In this document: piece by piece, positions 5,957-13,541 of the stretch
Numbering within the stretch: the stretch's first letter is position 1
How the letters are laid out: each line of letters begins with the position of its first letter
DNA from: Bacteroidales bacterium UBA4621
Lineage (GTDB): Bacteria; Bacteroidota; Bacteroidia; Bacteroidales; Paludibacteraceae
DNA: 21,585 nucleotides
Direction: 5' to 3'
Assembly: GCA_002387325.1 (NCBI GenBank)
Contig: DGIN01000087.1
Coordinates: forward strand, 1 to 21,585
Position numbers and translations under genes: made by a program
The notes under the pieces: model-generated
Seen by the model: only the letters and a program-made list of their open reading frames with translations
Database searches by the model: none
Told to the model about the DNA's origin: nothing

Positions 5957-5982
5957 AATTATAGAGTATTAGAGAGTTCGTT

Positions 5983-7593
5983 TTACTTACTTACATTACG
6001 TGTAGCTGTACCGGGTATCTGATCGCCCAAAGTGGACATCGCGCATCGGAAACCAATCTTGCTGGAGCATTTGTCTTGATCCAAATAACGACGTGTAGAG
6101 GGGTTGAGCCAATAGATTCGGTCTGCCCATGAACCACCCTTGTACACGCGTGTTTTCTTCGTAATTTTTGGTGCAAGAATATCCGTAGGATCGGTCTTTA
6201 CCTCTGTCAAATTGGCAACGCCAACGGTATCCAATGGATAGTCGGTATCTATCAACGAAGCAAAATCGCCATCTCTTACATCACGGCGGTCGTCCATACC
6301 ACGATAGGTAACCTTGATACAACCGAGTGAGTCAACCTGATACGTTCCCTCTTCACTCAACACGGGAGTAGTGTAGATGTTTCCACGGAACGAGTTGTAC
6401 TCGGAAACCTCTTGGTTGGTGGTCTCACGATATACATCGAGTACCCATTCGTTTACATTACCGGCCATATTGTAGAGTCCGAAATCGTTGGGCGCAAATG
6501 CGTCCACAGGTGCCGTAATGACATAGCGGTCATTCAGTGCACCGCTCACACCCATCATATCACCTCGTCCACGTACAAAGTTCGCCTGCATTTGACCTGC
6601 GTTCTTTTTACTCAAGTCGCGCGGATGATAACCTGACCACGGATACACTTTCCCCTCAATAGTCAGACCGTCTTCTCCTGCGATAGGTGCATAAGCCGCA
6701 AACTCCCATTCTGCCTCGGTAGGCAGACGGTAACCGGTTACAAAGATACCGTCAGCACGATTTACTTTGCGTTCTACACCATACGAATCGTACATCGGCT
6801 TCTTCCCGTAATCAGGATTGTAGGTATCATCCAGCAGATATTTTTCTGTATTGAAAACAAATTTGTCACGGATATACTCATAGGACGGACGATACATAGT
6901 AATCGTCTCTTCGGGGTCTTCAGGACTTACCTCTTCATACGAGTCCATTTCGTAGCCGGTAGCAGTTTCCCACTCATCTTTGTAAGCCTCGTCATCGGTT
7001 GGCTGCAAGTCTGCAAACGGCGGCACAACAATAGCACCAACCATAACCAATGCCATCTCGTTTACACGATCAGTGCGCCATTGGCAGTACGCCATAGCCT
7101 GTTCCCACGTAACACCCACTACAGGGTAGAAAGAGAATGCCGGATGCTTGAAATAGTTGTCCTCGTAGGGATCATTATATGCCAAATCCTCACGCCATAC
7201 AGTGTGATCCGGACGTGCCCTGTCAATCAATTCGGGTGCCGAAGCACCGAATACGATTTCCAACCAATGCAAATACTCATTCCAGTTCAGATTGGTAACT
7301 TCGTATTTATCCATATAGAACGAACTTACCGTCAGTGAACGGTTGGCGTTATTGCGCGGAGCGGTCAGAAACTCATCTTTCTCACCGATGGTAAATGTAC
7401 CGCCTTGTACGGGTACCATACCGATAGGGTTGACATTGCCTACTCCTTCTTTTGCCTCGAAATTAGTGGTCTCTACATCGTAGTAGTTCCAACCCGTAGT
7501 GTTGGACACTTTGGTGTTCAGTTCACGTGAGTTGCAGGCACTCAACACAACGACCAAAACCAAGGACAGATACTTAAATACGTGATTCATCAT
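5983..7593 (-). CDS. gldJ: GldJ/GldK-family SUMF1-fold lipoprotein (type IX secretion/gliding)
   Basis: The product is 536 residues. Residues 1-20 are a lipoprotein signal ending LSA-Cys20. The mature start (TGWNYYD, then IGMVPVQGGTFTIG, ~57-70) resembles GldJ more than GldK/PorK. The rest is a formylglycine-generating-enzyme/SUMF1 fold: FYMDKYEVTNLNWNEYL, HPAFSFYPVVGVTWEQAMAY, GYRLPTEAEWEFAAYAP, FGLYNMAGNVNEWVLDV and, at the end, VYKGGSWADR and SSKIGFRCAMS. These proteins are structural parts of the type IX secretion and gliding apparatus at the outer membrane, not enzymes. An insert (~185-260) is rich in acidic residues. The gene stands apart from any porL/M/N genes and leads a two-gene unit with gcvH. 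The first of two adjacent ATGs is used. The main doubt is GldJ versus a GldK paralogue. Confidence 0.85.
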   Translation of the reverse strand: MMNHVFKYLSLVLVVVLSACNSRELNTKVSNTTGWNYYDVETTNFEAKEGVGNVNPIGMVPVQGGTFTIGEKDEFLTAPRNNANRSLTVSSFYMDKYEVTNLNWNEYLHWLEIVFGASAPELIDRARPDHTVWREDLAYNDPYEDNYFKHPAFSFYPVVGVTWEQAMAYCQWRTDRVNEMALVMVGAIVVPPFADLQPTDDEAYKDEWETATGYEMDSYEEVSPEDPEETITMYRPSYEYIRDKFVFNTEKYLLDDTYNPDYGKKPMYDSYGVERKVNRADGIFVTGYRLPTEAEWEFAAYAPIAGEDGLTIEGKVYPWSGYHPRDLSKKNAGQMQANFVRGRGDMMGVSGALNDRYVITAPVDAFAPNDFGLYNMAGNVNEWVLDVYRETTNQEVSEYNSFRGNIYTTPVLSEEGTYQVDSLGCIKVTYRGMDDRRDVRDGDFASLIDTDYPLDTVGVANLTEVKTDPTDILAPKITKKTRVYKGGSWADRIYWLNPSTRRYLDQDKCSSKIGFRCAMSTLGDQIPGTATRNVSK

Positions 7594-7628
7594 ATTGGGT
7601 ATGAGTTGTTTTTACAATTTTCAGCCTG

Positions 7629-7660
7629 CAAAGTTACAAAAAAAAAGTTATACTAACCAA
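7629..7660 (-). promoter_or_regulatory. Promoter for gldJ-gcvH
   Basis: The minus strand has TTG (7660-7658), a 21-bp T-rich spacer and TAACTTTG (7636-7629), 35 bp before the ATG. It is divergent from the folP promoter. Confidence 0.7.
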
Positions 7661-7761
7661 CAAATGCAAGAAAAAGTGGAAAAAAAATGTATTTTCCACG
7701 CAAAACACGGATTTTTATACACTCCTTGCCCATAGTATCAGTATTTCTCAAAGATTTTTTG

Positions 7762-7769
7762 TACCTTTG
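7762..7769 (+). promoter_or_regulatory. -7 box of the folP-cdaA promoter
   Basis: TACCTTTG matches TAnnTTTG; the -33 region is unclear. It ends only 8 bp before the folP ATG at 7778, so the transcript would have almost no leader. Confidence 0.65.
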
Positions 7770-7777
7770 TGGTCGTA

Positions 7778-8620
7778 ATGAACACGGATTTTCTAAATAT
7801 CAATGGCAGGTTGTTTTCTTTGGAGCGACCTGTAGTAATGGCAATCCTGAATGCTACACCCGATAGTTTCGTACCCTCTACCCGTTTGACGGATGAGAAT
7901 GCCATACTGCATGCTGCCGAGCGGGCATTGCAAGATGGAGCGGCTATTTTGGATGTCGGGGGCTATTCCACTCGTCCGGGCGCACCGGAAGTGTCTCCAG
8001 AAGAAGAGTGGCGGCGTATAAAGATGGCGGCTTCGGCTATCCGGCGCACATTTCCTGATGCTATTATGTCGGTGGATACTTTTCGTGCTGATATAGCCCG
8101 TAGAGCCGTTGAGGAAACAGGAGTGACGATTGTTAACGACATCTCCGGCGGGCAGTTGGATGGCAGAATGTTCGAGACGGTTGCCGCACTGCAAGTGCCT
8201 TATATCCTTATGCATATGCGCGGAACACCGGTCACAATGCAGGCTCTCACCGATTATGATGATATAATGTCCGAAATAGTAGCATTTTTCCGGAGTCGGT
8301 TGGATACGCTATCCCAAATGGGGGTAAAAGATGTGGTGATAGACCCCGGATTCGGTTTTTCGAAAACCGTGGAACAGAATTATCTGCTTCTATCGCGTAT
8401 GCAGGAACTGGCAGTACTACAACGCCCCGTTTTGGCAGGATTGTCCCGCAAATCAATGTTATATAAGATATTGGGTATTACGCAGGAAGACTCACTCAAT
8501 GCCACAACAGCGGTAAACATCTTAGCCTTGGAGCGCGGAGCAAAGATATTGCGTGTGCACGATGCAAAAGCAGCAGCAGAGGCTATTACCATTTATAATC
8601 AACTGCAGCAAAACGGATAA
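7778..8620 (+). CDS. folP: Dihydropteroate synthase
   Basis: The product is 280 residues from the ATG at 7778. A GTG start at 7769 is rejected because it lies in the -7 promoter box. The enzyme joins p-aminobenzoate to hydroxymethyl-dihydropterin pyrophosphate in folate synthesis and is the sulfonamide target. Signatures in order are ILNATPDSF (23-31), GGYSTRPGA (61-69), SVDTF (98-102), VNDISGG (119-125), MHMRG (145-149), DPGFGFSKT (189-197), GLSRKS (221-226) and RVHD (259-262), spanning the whole TIM barrel. All substrate-site blocks are present. It is followed after 2 bp by cdaA, a pairing common in Bacteroidetes, so translation is probably coupled. Confidence 0.97.
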   Translation: MNTDFLNINGRLFSLERPVVMAILNATPDSFVPSTRLTDENAILHAAERALQDGAAILDVGGYSTRPGAPEVSPEEEWRRIKMAASAIRRTFPDAIMSVDTFRADIARRAVEETGVTIVNDISGGQLDGRMFETVAALQVPYILMHMRGTPVTMQALTDYDDIMSEIVAFFRSRLDTLSQMGVKDVVIDPGFGFSKTVEQNYLLLSRMQELAVLQRPVLAGLSRKSMLYKILGITQEDSLNATTAVNILALERGAKILRVHDAKAAAEAITIYNQLQQNG

Positions 8621-8622
8621 AT

Positions 8623-9387
8623 ATGGCTTTTCAATTCGGATTCAAAGATATTATTGATATTCTGTGTGTCGCCATCATTCTCTATGAGGCTTTCCGTCTC
8701 CTGCGCCGCTCCGGAGCGGCAAATTTGTTCTGGGGAATTCTGGCATTCCTGATAGTTTGGTTTTTGGTCTGTTTTGTTTTTCAATTAGACTTGACAGGAG
8801 CGTTGTTCGACCGGATTATCAGTGTCGGTGCCATTGCGCTGATTGTTATATTTCAGGAAGAGATCCGCAGTTTCTTTTACCGCGTGGGAGCACGTTTCAG
8901 TACATTCCGTTTTACTCACCAGCGTGATGAACAGAAAGCCACAGACCAGCGTGTGCAGCAGATAGCGCAAGCCTGCCGCCATATGTCGCAATCGAAGACC
9001 GGAGCATTGATTGTTTTTGCAGGAAGACAAGATTTAAGTGAATATGCCGATACGGGAGAGCGGCTTGATGCGCGTATATCGGCACGATTGATAGAGAATA
9101 TATTCTTCAAAAACACCCCGTTGCATGACGGAGCCCTGATTATTAAAGACGGGAAATTATTCAGTGCGGCATGCATCTTGCCTGTATCGAAAAATCAGAA
9201 TATTCCGCAGCATTACGGTTTGCGCCACCGTGCGGCCTTGGGGCTTACCGAAAAAACAGACGCAACGGCAATCGTTGTTTCCGAGGAAACAGGGTACATA
9301 TCCGTAGCACGAGGCGAAATAATAGAGCAAATCAGCGAAGAACAATTATTCCTCTATTTATCTTCGGCTTTCTCGATTGTTGGCTGA
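8623..9387 (+). CDS. cdaA: Diadenylate cyclase CdaA (c-di-AMP synthase)
   Basis: The product is 254 residues. It condenses two ATP into c-di-AMP at the inner membrane. Three hydrophobic segments lie at about 10-25, 36-55 and 64-79, followed by a linker helix and the DisA_N catalytic domain. The catalytic motifs are intact: LHDGALII with DGA at 169-171 and GLRHRAALG with RHR at 201-203; the E of SVARGE lies near the end. Length and layout are those of CdaA rather than DisA or CdaS. The start ATG is 2 bp after folP. The last 30 bp overlap the convergent outer-membrane protein gene. No CdaR-type regulator or phosphodiesterase is adjacent. Confidence 0.96.
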   Translation: MAFQFGFKDIIDILCVAIILYEAFRLLRRSGAANLFWGILAFLIVWFLVCFVFQLDLTGALFDRIISVGAIALIVIFQEEIRSFFYRVGARFSTFRFTHQRDEQKATDQRVQQIAQACRHMSQSKTGALIVFAGRQDLSEYADTGERLDARISARLIENIFFKNTPLHDGALIIKDGKLFSAACILPVSKNQNIPQHYGLRHRAALGLTEKTDATAIVVSEETGYISVARGEIIEQISEEQLFLYLSSAFSIVG

Positions 9388-10341
9388 GTAACCCATATAA
9401 CCGTCACGGCAAATCACGCACCCTTTGGCTTTCGGCAATTCGAACAATACCGTAAATTTAATTCCGACCAATAGGTTATTGATTATTGAAGCCACATTTG
9501 CGGTGGAAAGAATATCGTGCATCAGGAGTGCCTCTTCACTGCCGCCCACATTTTGCGAATTTATATCTACAGAGTTGTTATTTTGAGCCTTGTGCAAATC
9601 TAACACACCATAATCCGCAAATACAGCCAAGCGATACTGCACTTTGGATTTGGGCACATCAAAACCGGTATGGTCGGTCATAAAACCTAATCTTGCACCT
9701 ATCTCGACGGAAGCATCCAAGTTGATATTGAACGATGTCTTTGTGCTGCGAACCAACTCACGGTTCGCAAAAAATTCATCCGTATAAGGCGGTTCATCAA
9801 AGAAACGGTCGAACATATACACTTTCTGCCCGTTGACATATTGAAAATACTGTCCATAAGCAGACAAAGAGGCTGTCATATCTGCTTTTGTGAGTGCATT
9901 GAAACCGAATTTTACGCCTGCCAATACATAAAACCGCCCCCACTGTCCGCCCAGCAGCACCGGTACTTTTATGGCAAGATTGGAATAAGCGTCCGTACGT
10001 TTGTTGACTTGGCATACATAGTCAAACATATCTCCCTCGCTGTCTGTCTGGTCGGAAAAGGTATGCGACCATTGTGGAACATTGAATATCGTTTGTCCAT
10101 AAGTGCACCCGACACCCAAATCGAACAAGAAATGCCCCGCTTGCAGGTCATAAACAAATCCTACAGATCCGGCACCGCCCAAAGAAGATTTCAGGTTGCT
10201 TTCTCCCGGGAGCAACGACCATTCGCCTGCTTCAACCGAAATACCCATCAAGTGCTTTACTTGCGTATTGCGTGCTATTGCAGAGCAGGAACCCGCTATC
10301 AGTAGAATAGCGATTATACCATATTGGAAAGTATTTTTCAC
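9358..10341 (-). CDS. Outer-membrane beta-barrel protein, function unknown
   Basis: The product is 327 residues. The first ~23 form a signal peptide (MKNTFQYGIIAILLIAGSCS); a Cys at about 19 leaves a lipoprotein signal possible but the following residues favour ordinary cleavage. The rest alternates hydrophobic and polar residues with Gly and aromatic strand ends (VGFVYDLQAGHFLFDLGVGC, RFYVLAGVKFGFNA, EIGARLGFM, LAVFADYGVLDL, LLVGIKFTVLFELP), as expected of a barrel. The extreme C-terminus (KGCVICRDGYMGYSANN) has two Cys in a CVIC pair and does not end in a typical barrel strand. I do not recognise a substrate. It has its own promoter (10417-10448) and a ~70-nt leader. It converges on cdaA, overlapping it by 30 bp. 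It might be a porin-like or OmpA-barrel relative. Confidence 0.8.
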   Translation of the reverse strand: MKNTFQYGIIAILLIAGSCSAIARNTQVKHLMGISVEAGEWSLLPGESNLKSSLGGAGSVGFVYDLQAGHFLFDLGVGCTYGQTIFNVPQWSHTFSDQTDSEGDMFDYVCQVNKRTDAYSNLAIKVPVLLGGQWGRFYVLAGVKFGFNALTKADMTASLSAYGQYFQYVNGQKVYMFDRFFDEPPYTDEFFANRELVRSTKTSFNINLDASVEIGARLGFMTDHTGFDVPKSKVQYRLAVFADYGVLDLHKAQNNNSVDINSQNVGGSEEALLMHDILSTANVASIINNLLVGIKFTVLFELPKAKGCVICRDGYMGYSANNRESRR

Positions 10342-10416
10342 GTTTGTTCGGTTTTTCGTACTACATTATTGCATAGCCTTGTCGGGCTATCGCAATACGC
10401 CGCTATAATTTTGCCA

Positions 10417-10448
10417 CAAAGTTACAGAAAAAACGCTGACTACGCAAA
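10417..10448 (-). promoter_or_regulatory. Promoter for the barrel-protein gene
   Basis: The minus strand has TTTG (10448-10445), exactly 20 bp of spacer and TAACTTTG (10424-10417), a full Bacteroidetes consensus match. Confidence 0.85.
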
Positions 10449-10538
10449 TAATTAGTAAAATCTACACACTTTTTTCAATTTATTCCACTATAATCCACTA
10501 CAATAAAGAATGCAATATATAATGCAAGTAGAAAGAGA

Positions 10539-10581
10539 AATAGGGGAATATAGGAGAAGAGAATAAGGGAATATAGGAGAA
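10539..10581. repeat. Two copies of a 20-bp purine-rich repeat
   Basis: AATAGGGGAATATAGGAGAA (10539-10558) recurs at 10562-10581 with one change, at a 23-bp period. The 10449-10626 interval has no gene. The GAATA/GGAGAA composition recalls the heptamer tract near 4805 read on the other strand. Confidence 0.7.
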
Positions 10582-10626
10582 TGGGGCAGGACTTCAACAG
10601 GCAGCCGGTCTCGGCAAGGAGAACAT

Positions 10627-10670
10627 AAAAAACAAGAGACTGCTGACACTTGTCAGACAGTCTCTTGTTT
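10627..10670 (-). terminator. Terminator of tRNA-Pro
   Basis: CAAGAGACTG (10633-10642) pairs with CAGTCTCTTG (10658-10667), and TGACA pairs with TGTCA in the inner stem. On the minus strand it is followed by TTTTTT (10632-10627). It begins a few bases after the tRNA 3' end. Confidence 0.9.
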
Positions 10671-10673
10671 CAG

Positions 10674-10746
10674 TCGAGAAGAGGCGACTCGAACGCCCGA
10701 CCCCCACGTCCCGAACGTGGTGCGCTACCAACTGCGCTACTTCTCG
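10674..10746 (-). tRNA. tRNA-Pro (anticodon CGG)
   Basis: The gene is 73 nt. The acceptor stem CGAGAAG pairs with CTTCTCG; the D stem is GCGC/GCGC around AGTTGGTA; the anticodon stem CCACG/CGTGG encloses the loop TTCGGGA, giving anticodon CGG with G37, as usual for proline tRNAs. The T arm is GGGCG-TTCGAGT-CGCCT and the discriminator is A. CCA is not encoded, as is common in Bacteroidetes. It has its own promoter (10877-10908) and terminator. Confidence 0.97.
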
Positions 10747-10816
10747 ATTGCTTTTGCTATTCTGCAATCCAACCACACTTAATTGTCTCTGCTATTTTGC
10801 ACCCCAACCACACTTG
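10747..10816. repeat. 35-bp tandem duplication at the tRNA 5' flank
   Basis: 10747-10781 and 10782-10816 align along their length (shared blocks TGCTATT, TGCA and CCAACCACACTT) with several substitutions. A third partial copy (CCCACACTTG, ~10830) follows. It lies in the transcribed leader of tRNA-Pro. Confidence 0.75.
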
Positions 10817-10876
10817 TATATGGGGTTGCCCACACTTGCAGACGTGGTTGCAAAATCTTTTGCGCAAAAGCGGGTG

Positions 10877-10908
10877 CAAAGGTACGGTATTTTTTTTGTT
10901 TACGCAAA
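10877..10908 (-). promoter_or_regulatory. Promoter for tRNA-Pro
   Basis: The minus strand has TTTG (10908-10905), 20 bp and TACCTTTG (10884-10877), a perfect match. It begins immediately after the topA stop codon. The predicted leader before the tRNA is ~120 nt. Confidence 0.85.
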
Positions 10909-10909
10909 T

Positions 10910-13219
10910 TTATTTTGTACTTTTTCGCTTAAAACTGCGCTTTTGTCCTGTTGGTGCGGTTGTATCAATGATTTGCCGGCAATCCGCTTCAGTCAAATCT
11001 TCCGCATTGGTACCTTGCGGGATTTTATAGTTTCCGCCCGGTGCTTTGATGTAGGCGCCGAAACGTCCGTTCAGTACCTGAATATCACCATAAACGTGTA
11101 TCGGTTCCAGCTGATGTGCTTTTTTATCAATCAGTGTCTGCGCTTCCTCCAGTGTAATCTGCATAGGGTCAATGGTGCGCGGGATACTTGTAAATCCTCC
11201 TTTGTACCGTAGATAAGGACCGAATTTGCCCTCACCGACCACCACGTCTTCGCCGTCTATCTGCCCCAATGTATAGGGCAGTGTACTTTTGAAGAGTTCC
11301 AATGCTTCGGGAAGAGTAATGGAGAAAATAGACTGCCCTTTTCTGAGGGATGCGAAACGTGGTTTCTGTGTGTCATCGCCGCCTCCGATTTGGATGCACG
11401 GACCTACTTTGCTCATTTTGGCGACGACGGGTTCTCCCGTTTCGGGATCTTTGCCCAATTCGCGTCCCGCTACCTTGCCGGCAGGTATGCGGAGCAACTG
11501 CGGGTGGAATGTTTTGTAGAAAGTATCCACCGTTTTCACCCAATCCGCCTTTCCTTCTGCTATTTTGTCAAAATTTTCTTCCTCGTGCGCTGTAAAATCG
11601 TAACTCAGGATATCCGGGAACCGGCTTACCAGAAAATCGTTGGTGATACGTCCGAGGTCGGTAGGCAACAGTTTTTGCTGGTCGGCACCGTACATTTCCT
11701 GTTTCTTCTTTTCGCTTATTTTACCGTTTTTGAGTGTCAGTACGGTACAGTCGCGTTTTTGTCCGGCAACACTTCCCCGTTCCACGTATTTGCGTGTCTG
11801 GATAGTCTCGATGATTGTAGCATAAGTGGAGGGGCGTCCAATGCCCAGTTCTTCCATTTTCTTGACCAGCGTTGCTTCGTTGTAGCGGTATGGCGGTTGT
11901 GAGAAAGTCTGTTGCGCAGTGGTTTCTATGTTGTGCAGCGGTTCGTTGACAGATACCTGCGGCAGCACAGGAGTGTCTTCTTCGGGGTCGTCGTTTGCCT
12001 GAACGTATGCACGCATAAACCCGTCAAAAGTTACCACTTTGCCTGTTGCTACGAACAAGTAGCCGGCATTGGAGATTTTCACTTCTATACGTGTAGTCTC
12101 TATCTCGGCATCCGCCATTTGGCAGGCAATGGTACGTTTCCAAATCAGTTCGTAGAGGCGTTGTTCGTCGCTGCCGTTTCCCGCAGAGCGTTTGTTCATA
12201 TAGGTAGGTCGGATGGCTTCGTGTGCCTCTTGCGCCCCTTTGCTGGAGGTATGGTATTGTCGTGTGCGGGAGTATTGTTCGCCGTATTCGTTGAGTATCT
12301 CCGCCTTTGCTGTGGAGAGTGCGAGTGTACTGAGGTTTACCGAGTCGGTACGCATATAGGTGATGTGTCCCGCTTCGTAGAGCGATTGTGCCAGCCGCAT
12401 TGTCTTTGACACGGGGAATTTGAGTTTGCGTGCTGCCTCTTGCTGGAGTGATGAAGTAGTGAACGGGGGTGCGGGTGTGCGTTTGGCGGGTTTCTTCTGA
12501 ATATCTGATATATGGAACTCCGCCGTAGCGCATTTTTGCAAGAAAGCATAGGCTTCATCGCGGGTGGCGAAACGGTGATTGAGTTCGGTATGCAAGACGA
12601 TGCCCTCTTCCCCGTTGGTAAAATCTGCCAAGATACGGTACTGCGAAGTGGTTTTGAAATTCTCGATTTCCCGTTCCCGTTCCACGACCAAGCGTACAGC
12701 CACCGATTGAACACGTCCTGCACTCAGTCCGGTTGTAACTTTTCTCCACAGTACGGGGGACAACTCAAAACCGACAATACGGTCCAATACCCGTCGTGCC
12801 TGTTGTGCGTTCACCAAGTTGTAGTCAATATCCCTCGGTTGGAGGATGGCTTGCTGAATGGCCGTTTTGGTGATTTCGTGGAAGACAATACGCTTTGTGT
12901 CTTTGTTGTCCAGATTGAGTACCTCTTTCAAGTGCCATGCAATTGCTTCCCCTTCGCGGTCTTCATCGCTTGCAAGCCAAACCGTATCGGCTTTTTTGAC
13001 TTCTGTTTTCAATGTTTCCAGAAGGTGTTTTTTCTTGGGGTCTACCACATAGTTGGGTTGATAGTTGTGTTCAAAATCAATACCCATACTGTTTTTGCCT
13101 AGAGGTTCGATATCACGGATATGCCCTTGCGAAGACAGCACATGATAGTCTTCCCCTAAAAATTTCTCAATAGTCTTAGCCTTGGCGGGAGACTCAACAA
13201 TTACAAGATTTTTACTCAT
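10910..13219 (-). CDS. topA: DNA topoisomerase I (type IA)
   Basis: The product is 769 residues and relaxes negative supercoils through a 5'-phosphotyrosine intermediate. The TOPRIM domain starts with LVIVESPAKAKTIEKFLG (Glu9) and has the metal-binding DEDRE (Asp85, Asp87, Glu89). RIVGFELSPVLWRKV and GLSAGRVQSVAVR follow, and the active-site block ITYMRTDS puts the nucleophile at Tyr288. The C-terminal region lacks the tetracysteine Zn fingers of the E. coli enzyme and instead shows three related repeats (GPCIQIGG, KFGPYLRYKGGFTSIP, RFGAYIKAPGGNYKIP), as in many Bacteroidetes and Gram-positive TopA. It has its own promoter at 13288-13319 with a ~65-nt leader. No terminator separates its stop from the tRNA-Pro promoter, so read-through into the tRNA is possible. 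Confidence 0.98.
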   Translation of the reverse strand: MSKNLVIVESPAKAKTIEKFLGEDYHVLSSQGHIRDIEPLGKNSMGIDFEHNYQPNYVVDPKKKHLLETLKTEVKKADTVWLASDEDREGEAIAWHLKEVLNLDNKDTKRIVFHEITKTAIQQAILQPRDIDYNLVNAQQARRVLDRIVGFELSPVLWRKVTTGLSAGRVQSVAVRLVVEREREIENFKTTSQYRILADFTNGEEGIVLHTELNHRFATRDEAYAFLQKCATAEFHISDIQKKPAKRTPAPPFTTSSLQQEAARKLKFPVSKTMRLAQSLYEAGHITYMRTDSVNLSTLALSTAKAEILNEYGEQYSRTRQYHTSSKGAQEAHEAIRPTYMNKRSAGNGSDEQRLYELIWKRTIACQMADAEIETTRIEVKISNAGYLFVATGKVVTFDGFMRAYVQANDDPEEDTPVLPQVSVNEPLHNIETTAQQTFSQPPYRYNEATLVKKMEELGIGRPSTYATIIETIQTRKYVERGSVAGQKRDCTVLTLKNGKISEKKKQEMYGADQQKLLPTDLGRITNDFLVSRFPDILSYDFTAHEEENFDKIAEGKADWVKTVDTFYKTFHPQLLRIPAGKVAGRELGKDPETGEPVVAKMSKVGPCIQIGGGDDTQKPRFASLRKGQSIFSITLPEALELFKSTLPYTLGQIDGEDVVVGEGKFGPYLRYKGGFTSIPRTIDPMQITLEEAQTLIDKKAHQLEPIHVYGDIQVLNGRFGAYIKAPGGNYKIPQGTNAEDLTEADCRQIIDTTAPTGQKRSFKRKSTK

Positions 13220-13287
13220 ATAGTCCTAATTGTTTATATTCGTCAGCATAAAAGCCTGTACAATTTTATAATAAACGAAAACGCGGG

Positions 13288-13319
13288 CAAAAGTACTGCT
13301 TTTTTTTTGTATGTGCAAA
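13288..13319 (-). promoter_or_regulatory. Promoter for topA
   Basis: The minus strand has TTTG (13319-13316), a 20-bp A-rich spacer and TACTTTTG (13295-13288). The 11-bp repeat array begins 35 bp upstream of the -33 box. Confidence 0.85.
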
Positions 13320-13353
13320 TTTAGTCTGCATAAGCACCTGACAGAAGCCAATT

Positions 13354-13397
13354 CTTTCTACGTCCTTTCTACGTCTTTTCTACGTCTTTTCTACGTA
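13354..13397. repeat. Four tandem 11-bp repeats between topA and the MATE gene
   Basis: CTTTCTACGTC at 13354 and 13365, TTTTCTACGTC at 13376 and TTTTCTACGTA at 13387: four units with no gaps and nearly identical. The period is close to one helical turn. The array is upstream of both the topA promoter and the MATE gene, so it may be a protein-binding array or a plain slippage repeat. Confidence 0.85.
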
Positions 13398-13541
13398 ATT
13401 TGTATTGTGGGGTTACATAGTTGCATATTGTATATGCTTGTGGAGAAAAACGCAAGCACAGACCGATAGGTGTTTTTTATTGGCATAGATTTTGCTGTTC
13501 ATTTCCTTTATGCCGCATTAGAACTTGTGCGATAATAATGT

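Noticed and set aside
7769..7777. GTG start for folP
   Set aside because: It overlaps the -7 promoter box, so it would not be on the transcript.
12512..13102. 196-codon plus-strand open frame
   Set aside because: It is antisense to the TOPRIM and central part of topA.
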